18,538 bases of DNA from a bacterium UBP2_UBA4780 (GTDB lineage: Bacteria > Edwardsbacteria > AC1 > EtOH8), in NCBI GenBank assembly GCA_002403115.1, contig DHHE01000209.1, forward strand, positions 1-18,538, given 5' to 3'. Numbering within the stretch: position 1 is the stretch's first letter; every line of letters begins with the position of its first letter. This document shows positions 1 through 8,486 of the stretch, piece after piece. The notes beneath the pieces were generated by a model. It was not told the DNA's origin. It searched no databases and saw nothing but the letters and a program-made list of their open reading frames with translations. The position numbers were made by a program, and so were the translations under genes.

Positions 1-579
1 TGCTCGGCCCCCTACGTAGGCGGGCGCGAGGCTTCACAGGACGAGCTGGTTGCCCGGAGGGCCATTGTTGATTACGCGTCCAGCCTGGTCGGCACCAGGG
101 ACCTGAGGCCGCTGGGTCATGGTTTCAAGAACGATTGTTCCGGATTTATCAACGGTGTTTTTCGGAAATCGGGAAGGAGGATCGACTACCGCCATGTCCG
201 CGGGAACCGCAGCCTGTCGGAATCGCTCTACCGGACCCTGCGGGACCGCGATCTGGTCTTCTCCGAATACCAGCCAAACTTAGGGGACGTGGTCTTCTTC
301 CGCAATACCACGGAAAACAGCCAGGCCGATGACATAACCCATGTGGCCCTGGTGGAGCAGGTCGAAAGGGACGGGACTTTTTCGCTTATACACTACAGTT
401 CCGGAAAAGTCAATCGGATGAAAATGAACCTCAGACATCCGGGGAAACGGGCCAATGACGCGGGCCGGGTGATCAACGACTACGCCCGCCGTTCCGTCTC
501 CGGCTCGCCGCGCCGGGACTACCTGGCCGGGAACCTGTTCGCCGCCTTCGGCGACCTGTTCCGGCACACCGGCCGGTAA
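1..579 (+). CDS. NlpC/P60-like peptidoglycan hydrolase, C-terminal part (5' end outside window)
   Basis: The reading frame is open from the first base to the TAA at 577-579, so this is the last 192 codons of a longer gene. Cysteine-peptidase features of the NlpC/P60/CHAP fold are visible. A nucleophile Cys sits in a NDCSGF motif (codon at 136-138), a GDVVFF strand follows, and a His sits in DITHVALVE (codon at 340-342). Such enzymes cleave stem-peptide bonds in peptidoglycan outside the cytoplasm. The first codon of the window is a Cys followed by SAPYVGG. That would suit the acylated Cys of a lipoprotein, but the signal sequence needed to show it lies upstream. The third catalytic residue is not certain. 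The family assignment comes from motif recognition only; the precise substrate is unknown. Confidence 0.72.
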   Translation, partial: CSAPYVGGREASQDELVARRAIVDYASSLVGTRDLRPLGHGFKNDCSGFINGVFRKSGRRIDYRHVRGNRSLSESLYRTLRDRDLVFSEYQPNLGDVVFFRNTTENSQADDITHVALVEQVERDGTFSLIHYSSGKVNRMKMNLRHPGKRANDAGRVINDYARRSVSGSPRRDYLAGNLFAAFGDLFRHTGR

Positions 580-590
580 ACGCAAGCCTA

Positions 591-619
591 TTGCAGGGCG
601 GTAGTTTTTATAGTAACAT
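591..619 (+). promoter_or_regulatory. Possible sigma70-type promoter before the glycosyltransferase gene
   Basis: TTGCAG (591-596) and TAACAT (614-619) are separated by 17 bp in a locally AT-rich stretch, 24 bp before the ATG at 644. The -35 matches the consensus at three positions and the -10 at four, so this is a weak candidate. It is the only promoter-like arrangement in the short gap after the upstream gene. Confidence 0.3.
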
Positions 620-643
620 TCTAAATCAAACGGAAGCGACGGT

Positions 644-1954
644 ATGCCGGCAACCGATCCCTCAAAACGTGCCTGGGTGGTCTCGGTGGACATGGGTTAC
701 GGCCACCAGCGGGCGGCCTACCCCCTCAACGAGATCGCCAACGAGCGCATCATCACCGCCAACAACGACCAGATGGTCTCGGACCGGGAGCGGGCCATCT
801 GGCACTGGACCCGTCTGGGCTACGAAGCCGTCTCCCGGCTCAAGGGCATACCGTTCTTGGGACGGCTCATCTTCGGCTTCTACGACAGCCTGCAGTACAT
901 CGCCCCGTTCTACCCGTTCAAGGTTGACGCCCGTCCCACCCCCACGGTGCGCCGCCTGAAGAAGCTGATCACGCGCTGGGGCCTGTGCGGCAGCCTGGTC
1001 GACTACGTCAAGCGGGAGAACCTGCCGCTGGTGGCCACCCACTTCATCCCGGCCCTGGCCGCCGACTACCTCGGCCTGGAAAGGGTCTACTGCGTGGTCA
1101 CCGACACCGACATCAACCGGGCCTGGGCCATCGACAGGCCGCAGAACACCAGGATCACCTACCTGGCCCCCAGCCGCCACGCCACCATGCGTCTCCGCCA
1201 GTACGGGGTGCCGGAGAGCCGCATTGTCTTCACCGGCTTTCCCCTGCCCCGGGAGAACCTGGGCGGTCCGAAACAGGCGGTGCTCAAGCAGGACCTGGGC
1301 CAGCGGCTGCCCAACCTGGACCCCAACCGCAAGTTCCTCTCCAAGTACGAGGAGACAGTCAGGAAGCACCTCGGGGCCCTGCCTACGCGCAGCAACCACC
1401 CGCTGACCCTGACCTACATGGTGGGGGGGGCCGGGGCCCAGAGCGAGATAGGCATCACCCTGGTGCGCTCGCTCCTGGCCAAGATACAGCAGGGCAAGAT
1501 CTGGGTCAACCTGGTGGCCGGGACCAGGCTGGACGTGGCCTCGTACTTCAACCGGGAGCTGGAGGCCCTGGGGGTGAAAACGGACGGGAAGTCGGGGGTG
1601 AAGGTGATCTACGCCCTGGACAAACGGGCTTACTTCGCCGCCTTCAACCAGGAACTGCACGAGACTGACATCATCTGGACCAAGCCCTCGGAGATGTCGT
1701 TCTACACGGCCCTGGGCATCCCCATCATCATCGCCCCGCCGGTGGGCGCCCACGAGAAGTTCAACCAGCAGTGGCTGAGCCACATCGGTTCCGGCTTCGT
1801 CCAGGAGGACCCCAAGTACGCCGACCAGTGGCTGTTCTACGTGCTGGAGACCGGCAAGTACGCCGAAGCCGCCTGGGACGGGTTCATGGAGGCGCCCAGC
1901 CTGGGGACCTACAGCATCGAGGATGCGGTTTTCGGCAGTACCGGAAATGCGTGA
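644..1954 (+). CDS. GT-B-fold glycosyltransferase-like protein (MGDG synthase/MurG-like)
   Basis: This 436-residue protein has no signal peptide and no membrane segment. Near the N-terminus is VVSVDMGYGHQRAA (residues 12-25), which matches the G-x-GH-x-x-A-A loop of family GT28-type enzymes such as monogalactosyldiacylglycerol synthase and MurG. The C-terminal third contains TKPSEMSFYTALGIPIIIAP and then GAHEKFNQQWL. This resembles the nucleotide-sugar binding region of GT-B enzymes (KPSE..., ALG.P.I, then an N before the last helix). It is therefore likely a cytoplasmic or peripheral membrane transferase that adds a sugar to a lipid or other acceptor. Donor and acceptor cannot be read from sequence. 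The ATG at 644 has a GGAAG ribosome site at 632-636. Glycogen phosphorylase follows after 108 bp, so co-transcription and a link to glucan metabolism are possible but unproven. Confidence 0.6.
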   Translation: MPATDPSKRAWVVSVDMGYGHQRAAYPLNEIANERIITANNDQMVSDRERAIWHWTRLGYEAVSRLKGIPFLGRLIFGFYDSLQYIAPFYPFKVDARPTPTVRRLKKLITRWGLCGSLVDYVKRENLPLVATHFIPALAADYLGLERVYCVVTDTDINRAWAIDRPQNTRITYLAPSRHATMRLRQYGVPESRIVFTGFPLPRENLGGPKQAVLKQDLGQRLPNLDPNRKFLSKYEETVRKHLGALPTRSNHPLTLTYMVGGAGAQSEIGITLVRSLLAKIQQGKIWVNLVAGTRLDVASYFNRELEALGVKTDGKSGVKVIYALDKRAYFAAFNQELHETDIIWTKPSEMSFYTALGIPIIIAPPVGAHEKFNQQWLSHIGSGFVQEDPKYADQWLFYVLETGKYAEAAWDGFMEAPSLGTYSIEDAVFGSTGNA

Positions 1955-2062
1955 ACCGGAAATCGGAATGGCGCGCGTTGGGCCTTTGACGGAAGGCGGT
2001 TTTCGGCAGCACCCAGCACGCAGAGAAGAAAAAAATAATTTACATAGATAAGCCCCCCAAAA

Positions 2063-4549
2063 ATGACAAACAACAAGAACGGCAGGAACGGCGTGGCGGT
2101 GGCCAAGAAGGGGCTGGACAAGGGATCCATCAAGCGCTCCTTCTGGGAGAACCTGACCTTCTCCCTGTCAAAGGACAAGTACTCGGCCACCAAGCGCGAC
2201 TACTACCAGAGCCTGGCCCTGACGGTGCGCGACCGGCTGGTGGAGCGCTGGAGCCGGACCCAGCAGGCCTACTACCAGACCGACGCCAAGCGGGTCTACT
2301 ACCTGTCTCTGGAGTTCCTGATAGGCAAGCTGCTCAAGAGCAGCCTTCTCAATCTGGGCATGGAGGAGGCGGCCGAACAGGCCATGGAGGAGATGGGCTT
2401 CGACCTGGAGGACATCGCCGACACCGAGTGGGACGCCGGTCTGGGCAACGGCGGCCTGGGGCGGCTGGCGGCCTGCTACCTGGACTCAATGGCCACCCTG
2501 GGCCTTCCGGCCTACGGCTACGGCATACTATACGAATATGGCATCTTCTTCCAGAAGATCGTCAACGGATACCAGGTGGAGACGCCGGACAACTGGATGC
2601 GCTACGGCAACCCCTGGATGCTGGCCCGGCCGGAGAACCTCTACTCGGTCAAGTTCTACGGACGGCCCGTGGTCTCCAAGCACCCCGACGGCCGCCCCCG
2701 CTTCGACTGGGTCGAGGCCGAGGAGGTGATGGCCATGGCCTACGACGTCCCGGTGCCGGGCCACGGCAACGGCACGGTCAACACCCTCAGGCTTTGGGCG
2801 GCCAAGTCCACCCGGGACTTCGACCTCCGCTACTTCAACAGCGGCGACTACGTGGCGGCGGTCGAGGGCAAGAACCAGAGCGAGAACCTGTCCCGGGTGC
2901 TCTACCCCTCGGACAGCTTCTACGCCGGCCGGGAGCTCCGCCTCAAGCAGCAGTACTTCTTCGTCTCGGCCACCCTGCAGGACGCCCTACGGCGATACAA
3001 GAAGGTCCACGCCGGCCTGGCCGGTTTCGCCGACAAGGTCTTCTTCCAGCTGAACGACACCCATCCGGCCATCGCCATTCCGGAGATGATGCGGCTGCTG
3101 ATGGACGAGGAGGGGATGGAGTGGGACCAGGCCTGGGGGGTGACCTCGCGCATATTCGGCTACACCAACCACACGGTCCTGCCCGAGGCTTTGGAGCACT
3201 GGTCGGTGGCCATGGTGCGCCACCTGCTGCCCCGGCTGATGCAGATCATCGAAGAGATAAACCGGCGCTTCATGGAACAGGTATCGGCGAAACATCCCAA
3301 GGACCCGGAACGCATACGGAGGATGACCATCATCACCGAAAGCGGCGACCCCCAGGTGCGCATGGCCCAGCTGGCCATCGTCGGGAGCTGCCGGGTGAAC
3401 GGTGTGGCCGAACTCCACACCAAGATATTGAAGACCCGGGTCTTTCAGGATTTCGACCAGTTCTATCCGGGAAAGATCATCAACATCACCAACGGCATCA
3501 CCCACCGCCAGTGGCTGAAGAAGTGCAACCCGGACCTGGCCCGGCTGATCACCAAGCGCATCGGCCACGACTGGATCGATTCGCTGGATGACCTTAAGCG
3601 GCTGGAGGACCTGGCCTCGGACCGTCTGTTCCTGGAGAAGTGGCAGATGGTCAAGCGGTCCAACAAGCTGAGGTTGGCCGAGTACATCAAGAGGAACAAC
3701 GGGCTGGACGTCTCCCTTTACTCCATGTACGACTGCCAGGTGAAGAGGTTCCACGAGTACAAGCGTCAGCTGCTGAACGTCCTGGGGGTGATCGCCCACT
3801 ACCGCCAGCTCAAGGCCGGGCGGGGGAGCGGCTGGGCGCCGCGGACCGTCATTTTCGCCGGCAAGGCCGCGCCCAGCTACCAGACGGCCAAGCTGATCAT
3901 CAAGCTGATAAACTCGGTGGCCGAGGCCGTCAACTCCGACCCGGAGATCGGCGACAGCTTGAAGGTGGTATTCCTGGCCAACTACGGTGTCAGCTTAGCA
4001 GAGCTGATCATCCCGGCGGCCGACCTCTCCCAGCAGATATCAACCGCCGGCTGGGAGGCCTCGGGCACCGGCAACATGAAATTCGCCCTCAACGGCGCCC
4101 TGACCATCGGCACCCTGGACGGAGCCAACATCGAGATCCGGGAGGCGGTGGGCCCCGACAATTTCTTCCTGTTCGGGCTGACCGCCGGTCAGGTGGTGGA
4201 ATCCAGGGAAAGAGGCTACCGGCCCCGGGACCTCTACGAATCGCAGCCGGAACTGAGGGCGGTGCTGGACGACATGGCCGGGGACGTTTTCTGCCCGGGC
4301 GAGCCGGGCCTGTTCCGGCCGCTGGTCGATTCGCTGCTGGGCGATGACCAGTTCATGGTGCTGGCGGATTTCGCCCCCTACCTGGAGTGCCTGGGCCGGG
4401 CGCACGCCGCCTACCGCAACTGGGAGCAGTGGGCCCGGATGTCGGTTATCAACACCGCCAACATGGGCCGCTTCTCCAGCGACCGCTCCATCAGGGAGTA
4501 CAGCCAGAAGATCTGGGGGCTGACCCCGGTGCCGATCGAGACGGAGTGA
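2063..4549 (+). CDS. glgP: Glycogen/alpha-glucan phosphorylase
   Basis: GT35-family phosphorylase of 828 residues, the usual length for bacterial and muscle-type enzymes. It releases glucose-1-phosphate from alpha-1,4-glucan ends using phosphate and pyridoxal phosphate in the cytoplasm. Conserved blocks are present in order: YYLSLEFLIGKLL, GLGNGGLGRLAACYLDSMA, NDTHPAIAIPEMMR, NITNGITHRQWL, KRFHEYKRQLLN, and the PLP signature EASGTGNMKFALNGA. In the last, the Schiff-base lysine is K673 (codon 4079-4081). No truncation or frameshift is seen. The ATG at 2063 has no Shine-Dalgarno, being preceded by a run of C and A. Codons GTG 2093 or GTG 2099 lie behind an AGGAA at 2084-2088 and are alternative starts, since the first 20 or so residues lie outside the conserved fold. 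A further 63 bp separate it from the M3 peptidase gene. Confidence 0.97.
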   Translation: MTNNKNGRNGVAVAKKGLDKGSIKRSFWENLTFSLSKDKYSATKRDYYQSLALTVRDRLVERWSRTQQAYYQTDAKRVYYLSLEFLIGKLLKSSLLNLGMEEAAEQAMEEMGFDLEDIADTEWDAGLGNGGLGRLAACYLDSMATLGLPAYGYGILYEYGIFFQKIVNGYQVETPDNWMRYGNPWMLARPENLYSVKFYGRPVVSKHPDGRPRFDWVEAEEVMAMAYDVPVPGHGNGTVNTLRLWAAKSTRDFDLRYFNSGDYVAAVEGKNQSENLSRVLYPSDSFYAGRELRLKQQYFFVSATLQDALRRYKKVHAGLAGFADKVFFQLNDTHPAIAIPEMMRLLMDEEGMEWDQAWGVTSRIFGYTNHTVLPEALEHWSVAMVRHLLPRLMQIIEEINRRFMEQVSAKHPKDPERIRRMTIITESGDPQVRMAQLAIVGSCRVNGVAELHTKILKTRVFQDFDQFYPGKIINITNGITHRQWLKKCNPDLARLITKRIGHDWIDSLDDLKRLEDLASDRLFLEKWQMVKRSNKLRLAEYIKRNNGLDVSLYSMYDCQVKRFHEYKRQLLNVLGVIAHYRQLKAGRGSGWAPRTVIFAGKAAPSYQTAKLIIKLINSVAEAVNSDPEIGDSLKVVFLANYGVSLAELIIPAADLSQQISTAGWEASGTGNMKFALNGALTIGTLDGANIEIREAVGPDNFFLFGLTAGQVVESRERGYRPRDLYESQPELRAVLDDMAGDVFCPGEPGLFRPLVDSLLGDDQFMVLADFAPYLECLGRAHAAYRNWEQWARMSVINTANMGRFSSDRSIREYSQKIWGLTPVPIETE

Positions 4550-4612
4550 TCCTGAAATACCAAGTAAAGAAACATCAAGTTCCAGTTCCATACAGGCAGC
4601 GAAGGAGACAAA

Positions 4613-6394
4613 ATGACCGCTCACGAGATGAGGTGGAACCTCCACGACATCGTCCCCAAGGGCCGGTTCGAGGGGCTGTTCAAGAAGGCCGGGACGGGCA
4701 TCGAGAGGCTCAAGAGTTCGATAGACAAATACTCCCCCGGAATGACGGGGCAGGCCTTCCGGCGGGAGATGGAATTCAACGAGGAGCTGATGGAGGACCT
4801 GTCGCGGCTTTCGGGCTATTGCTCGCTGTGGGAGGCCACCGACCTCAAGTCCCAGGACGCCAAACTGCTGCGGTCCCGGACCGACAACCTCTTCGTCAAG
4901 TATAGCGACGCCGTCATCCCCATCCACCACTGGCTCAGGGGTCTGCCGGCCGGGGACAGGCCCGCTCTGGACGACGGCAACGCCCGCCGCCTGTTCGCCT
5001 CGTTTCCCGACCTTAGCTATGTGCTGGGGCATATGAGGTCCCTGGCCGTCCACAGCCTGGCCCCGGGCGAGGAGCGGATCATGTCCCGCAAGCGGGTCAG
5101 CGGGACCGGCGCCCTGTCCGACCTCTACGACGTCCTGACGGACGGGTTCCAGTACCGCTTCCGTCCCAAGGGCCGCAGACCGCAGACGCTGAACAGCCAG
5201 GAGCCCCTGAGGAAGCACTTCTACAGCGCCCGGCCCTCGGAGCGGGAAGCGGCCTACCGGGCGCTGTTCGAGCCCTACGGCCGGAACCTGACAGCGCTGT
5301 TCCTCATCTACCAGGCCATCGTCAAGGACTGGGTCTCCGACTCCCAGCTGAGGAAGCACCCCTCGCCCGTCTCCATGCGCAACGTCCACAACCAGGTTCC
5401 GGACGCGGCCATCGGCACCCTGCTGAAGGCCACCGAGGACAATGCCGGGCTCTTCCAGGAGTTCTTCCGGCTCAAGGCCGGGCTGATGAAGCTGAAAAGG
5501 CTCCGCCGCTACGACATCCTGGCCCCGCTGGAGGAGGTGAAGAAGACCGTCCCCCTGGACCGGGCCCGGCGCCTGGTGACCGACACCTTCAGGAGCTTCT
5601 CGCCGGGCTTCGCCGAGAAGGCGGAAAGGGTGTTCAAGGCCGGTCACATAGACACCCACCCCCGGCCGGGGAAGCGGAGCGGGGCCTTCTGTTCCAACGT
5701 CACCCCGAAGATCCTGCCCTACGTCCTGCTGAACTACACCGGCAACAGCTCCTCGGTCTCCACCATGGCCCATGAGCTGGGGCACGCCATCCACGACATC
5801 TGCTCCTCGGGCCACACCATCAGCGCCGCCGGCACCACCCTGCCGCTGGCCGAGACCGCCTCCACCATCGCCGAGATCATCGTCTTCGAGCGGATGCTGG
5901 AGACCGCCCGGTCCGCCCGGGAGAAGCGGGCCCTGCTGATGGAGAAGATGGTGGACGCCTACTCCACCATCGTCCGCCAGGCCTACATCGTCAAGTTCGA
6001 GCTGGAGGCCCACCGGCGGATGGGCGGCGGGGTCAAGGCCGACGACCTGTGCCAGTGCTACCTGGGCCTGCTGCGCTCCCACTTCGGCTCCGCGGTGGAG
6101 GTGGCCGACGAGTTCCGCCTGGAGTGGGCCTACATACCGCACATCTTCCACACCCCATTCTACTGCTACGCCTACAGTTTCGGGGACCTGCTGGCCCTGG
6201 CCCTGTACTCGCGCTACCGATCCCAGGGGAGCGCCTTCGTCCCCAAGATAGAGAGGATCCTGTCCTACGGCAGCTCCAAGAGCCCGGACGACATCCTGAA
6301 GGAGGTCGGGATCGACATGGCCGACCGGAAGTTCTGGCAGGGGAGCTTCGACATATTGCGGGGCTGGCTGGACCAGCTGAGGAAGCTGGGCTGA
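4613..6394 (+). CDS. M3-family oligoendopeptidase (PepF-like)
   Basis: A 593-residue zinc metallopeptidase of family M3B, cytoplasmic, cutting short peptides. The zinc site HELGH is at residues 387-391 (H387, catalytic E388, H391). The third ligand is most likely E414, in LAETASTIAE 23 residues later, as in PepF. The all-helical N-terminal region (about 1-200) covers the peptide channel. The C-terminal block with FHTPFYCYAYSFGDLLALALY carries the His and Tyr residues that contact substrate in this family. The length is normal. The start is well supported: AAGGAG at 4602-4607, five bases before ATG. livH begins 44 bp downstream without an intervening terminator, so peptide degradation and branched-chain amino acid transport may share a transcript. 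Confidence 0.93.
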   Translation: MTAHEMRWNLHDIVPKGRFEGLFKKAGTGIERLKSSIDKYSPGMTGQAFRREMEFNEELMEDLSRLSGYCSLWEATDLKSQDAKLLRSRTDNLFVKYSDAVIPIHHWLRGLPAGDRPALDDGNARRLFASFPDLSYVLGHMRSLAVHSLAPGEERIMSRKRVSGTGALSDLYDVLTDGFQYRFRPKGRRPQTLNSQEPLRKHFYSARPSEREAAYRALFEPYGRNLTALFLIYQAIVKDWVSDSQLRKHPSPVSMRNVHNQVPDAAIGTLLKATEDNAGLFQEFFRLKAGLMKLKRLRRYDILAPLEEVKKTVPLDRARRLVTDTFRSFSPGFAEKAERVFKAGHIDTHPRPGKRSGAFCSNVTPKILPYVLLNYTGNSSSVSTMAHELGHAIHDICSSGHTISAAGTTLPLAETASTIAEIIVFERMLETARSAREKRALLMEKMVDAYSTIVRQAYIVKFELEAHRRMGGGVKADDLCQCYLGLLRSHFGSAVEVADEFRLEWAYIPHIFHTPFYCYAYSFGDLLALALYSRYRSQGSAFVPKIERILSYGSSKSPDDILKEVGIDMADRKFWQGSFDILRGWLDQLRKLG

Positions 6395-6438
6395 GGGGAG
6401 AGGACGCTCTCTGAGCGCAAGTTCAACATAGTCCCGCC

Positions 6439-7344
6439 ATGCTCCTCCAGCAGCTCCTCAACGGCCTGACCCTGGGCTCCATCTACGCCCTGATCGCCCT
6501 GGGCTACACCATGGTCTACGGCATCCTGGAGTTCATCAACTTCGCCCACGGCGAGGTCTACATGCTGGGGGCCTACTTCGCCATCATCGCCCTGGGGATC
6601 CTCACCCAGTGGGGGGTGAACACCTGGACGATGGCCCCGCTGCTGGTCATCGTCTTCGCCATGGTGTTCGCGGCCGCCTGGGGCGGCACGGTGGAGCGCA
6701 TCGCCTACCGCCCCCTGCGGGCCGCCCCCCGCCTCTCCCCCCTGATATCGGCCCTGGGGGTCTCCATCTTCCTCCAGAACCTGGTGATGCTGACCCAGGG
6801 GGCCCGAGACCAGGTGTTCCGCCGGGAGTTGCTTTTCCCCCACTCCTTCAACACCGGGGGCCTGGCCCTGCCGGGATGCCAGGTGTCCTACATCCAGATC
6901 ACCATCATCGCCACCTCGCTGCTGCTGATGCTGGGGCTGACCCTGTTCATCAACCGGACCCGTCTGGGGCGGGCCATGAGGGCGGTGGCCCAGGACCAGC
7001 GGATGGCCAGGCTGTGCGGCATCAACATCGACGCCATCATCCGGCTGACCTTCGTGCTGGGCTCGGCCCTGGCCGCGGCCGCCGGGGTGCTGGTGGCCAT
7101 GCACTACGGCCTGGTCAACTTCCACATAGGTTACGTGGCCGGGCTGAAGGCCTTCATCGCGGCGGTGGTGGGCGGCATCGGCTCGGTGCCCGGGGCCATG
7201 CTGGGCGGCCTGCTGCTGGGCATGGCCGAATCCTTCGGTGCCGGCTACCTGTCGTGCGAGTACAAGGACGTCTATGCCTTTGTCATCCTGATAGCGGTGC
7301 TCCTCATCCGGCCCCAGGGGATCATGGGGGACAAGAGCCAGTGA
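6439..7344 (+). CDS. livH: Branched-chain amino acid ABC transporter permease LivH
   Basis: 301-residue polytopic inner-membrane protein. The N-terminus LLQQLLNGLTLGSIYALIAL, followed by GYTMVYGILEFINFAHGEVYMLGAY, is the classic LivH opening. The C-terminus GGIGSVPGAMLGGLLLGMAE...RPQGIMG is the typical LivH end, containing the EAA-type coupling loop contacted by the ATPases. With LivM it forms the channel for Leu/Ile/Val or related substrates (some members carry amides or urea). An in-frame stop at 6412-6414 limits any upstream extension, and no Shine-Dalgarno is obvious before ATG 6439. Its stop codon overlaps the GTG start of livM by four bases. No periplasmic binding protein gene (livJ/K) is in the window. 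Confidence 0.95.
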   Translation: MLLQQLLNGLTLGSIYALIALGYTMVYGILEFINFAHGEVYMLGAYFAIIALGILTQWGVNTWTMAPLLVIVFAMVFAAAWGGTVERIAYRPLRAAPRLSPLISALGVSIFLQNLVMLTQGARDQVFRRELLFPHSFNTGGLALPGCQVSYIQITIIATSLLLMLGLTLFINRTRLGRAMRAVAQDQRMARLCGINIDAIIRLTFVLGSALAAAAGVLVAMHYGLVNFHIGYVAGLKAFIAAVVGGIGSVPGAMLGGLLLGMAESFGAGYLSCEYKDVYAFVILIAVLLIRPQGIMGDKSQ

Positions 7345-8462
7345 GGACCGCGCTCAAACCTCTGGCCTGGCCGCTCTGGCTGGGCATCCTGCTTTGGCCT
7401 CTGGCCGGGCCGGTTACATCGGCCGCGGCCGCCGCCGCGCTTCTGGGCCTGGTGCTGGCGCGCCGCCTGCTCCCGTGGAAAGCGGCGGCATCCGGTTTCC
7501 AGGCCGCCAGGCTTCCCGCCATCGCCGGCCGCTGGAGAGCCGCGGCCTGGGCAGCGCTGGCCTGTTTGCTGCTGGCCCTGCCGCTGGCGCTCAACCGGTA
7601 CTTCCTCGACGTGGCCATCACCGCCGGCATCTACATCGCCCTGGCCCTGGGCCTCAACATCATCGTGGGGCTGGCCGGTCTCCTGGTCCTGGGCTACATA
7701 GCCTTCTACGCGGCCGGGGCCTACAGCTACGCCCTGCTGTCCACTCACCTTCACCTCAACTTCTTCCTGGCCCTGCCGCTGGGGGCCGGACTGGCCCTGC
7801 TTTTCGGGCTGGCGCTTGGCGTGCCCACCCTGAGGCTGCGCGGCGACTACCTGGCCATCGTCACCCTGGGCTTCGGGGAGATCGTCCGCATCGTTCTCAA
7901 CAACTGGGACTCGGTGACCGGCGGGCCCAACGGCATCATGAGCATCGCCAAGCCTTCGTTGGCCGGCCTGGCGCTGGGCCGGCCGGCCCACCTCTACTAC
8001 ATCGTGCTGGCGCTGTGCCTGCTGACGGCCCTCCTCATCCACCGGCTGAACGGCTCGCGGCTGGGCCGGGCCCTGGTGGCCATGCGCGAGGACGAGGCCG
8101 CGGCCCGGGCCTGCGGGGTGGACACGGTCAGGCTGAAGCTGCTGGCCTTCATGGTGTCGGCGGCCGTGGCCGGCACCATGGGCGCGGTCTTCGCCGCCAA
8201 GATGGGCTTCGTCAGCCCGGAGAGCTTCACCTTCTGGGAGTCGGTCATGGTGCTGTGCATGGTGGTCCTGGGGGGCATGGCCTCCATCCCCGGGGTCATC
8301 CTGGGGGCGGCCGCTCTGATAGTCCTGCCCGAGGCCTTCCGCCAGCTGCAGGTCTACCGGATGCTGATCTTCGGGGCCTCGATGGCGGCCATGATGATCT
8401 TCCGGCCCCAGGGGCTGTGGCCGTCCAAGAGGAGGAGGATGGAGATGGAGGAGGGGGGGTGA
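7341..8462 (+). CDS. livM: Branched-chain amino acid ABC transporter permease LivM
   Basis: 373 residues from GTG 7341, which overlaps the livH stop in a GTGA arrangement. The same frame is open much further upstream inside livH, but that part is not LivM-like, so the overlap start is chosen. Several hydrophobic segments occur. The LivM core LNIIVGLAGLLVLGYIAFYAAGAYSYALL is followed by the family block LRGDYLAIVTLGFGEIVRIVLNNWDSVTGGPNGI. The coupling region VVLGGMASIPGVILGAAALI precedes a basic tail SKRRRMEMEEGG. The first 90 or so residues form an extra hydrophobic N-terminus common in LivM. This is the second half of the membrane channel. The ATPase genes that normally follow directly are displaced about 5 kb, to 13526. 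Confidence 0.94.
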   Translation: MRTALKPLAWPLWLGILLWPLAGPVTSAAAAAALLGLVLARRLLPWKAAASGFQAARLPAIAGRWRAAAWAALACLLLALPLALNRYFLDVAITAGIYIALALGLNIIVGLAGLLVLGYIAFYAAGAYSYALLSTHLHLNFFLALPLGAGLALLFGLALGVPTLRLRGDYLAIVTLGFGEIVRIVLNNWDSVTGGPNGIMSIAKPSLAGLALGRPAHLYYIVLALCLLTALLIHRLNGSRLGRALVAMREDEAAARACGVDTVRLKLLAFMVSAAVAGTMGAVFAAKMGFVSPESFTFWESVMVLCMVVLGGMASIPGVILGAAALIVLPEAFRQLQVYRMLIFGASMAAMMIFRPQGLWPSKRRRMEMEEGG

Positions 8463-8486
8463 ACTTCATAAGGAAGCCAGGAATGC

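Noticed and set aside
1925..2009. A 14-bp direct repeat (GCGGTTTTCGGCAG) at 1925-1938 and 1996-2009, across the end of the glycosyltransferase gene
   Set aside because: Short and only two copies; possibly a small local duplication, with no feature attached to it.
4040..6151. Long open frame on the - strand opposite glgP and the M3 peptidase gene
   Set aside because: Low-complexity Gly/Val/Gln/Pro/Leu-rich translation typical of the antisense of GC-rich genes; the + strand genes have clear catalytic motifs.
6609..7340. Upstream extension of the livM frame inside livH
   Set aside because: The translation is Arg/Gly/Pro-rich and not membrane-like; livM homology begins at the overlapping GTG 7341.
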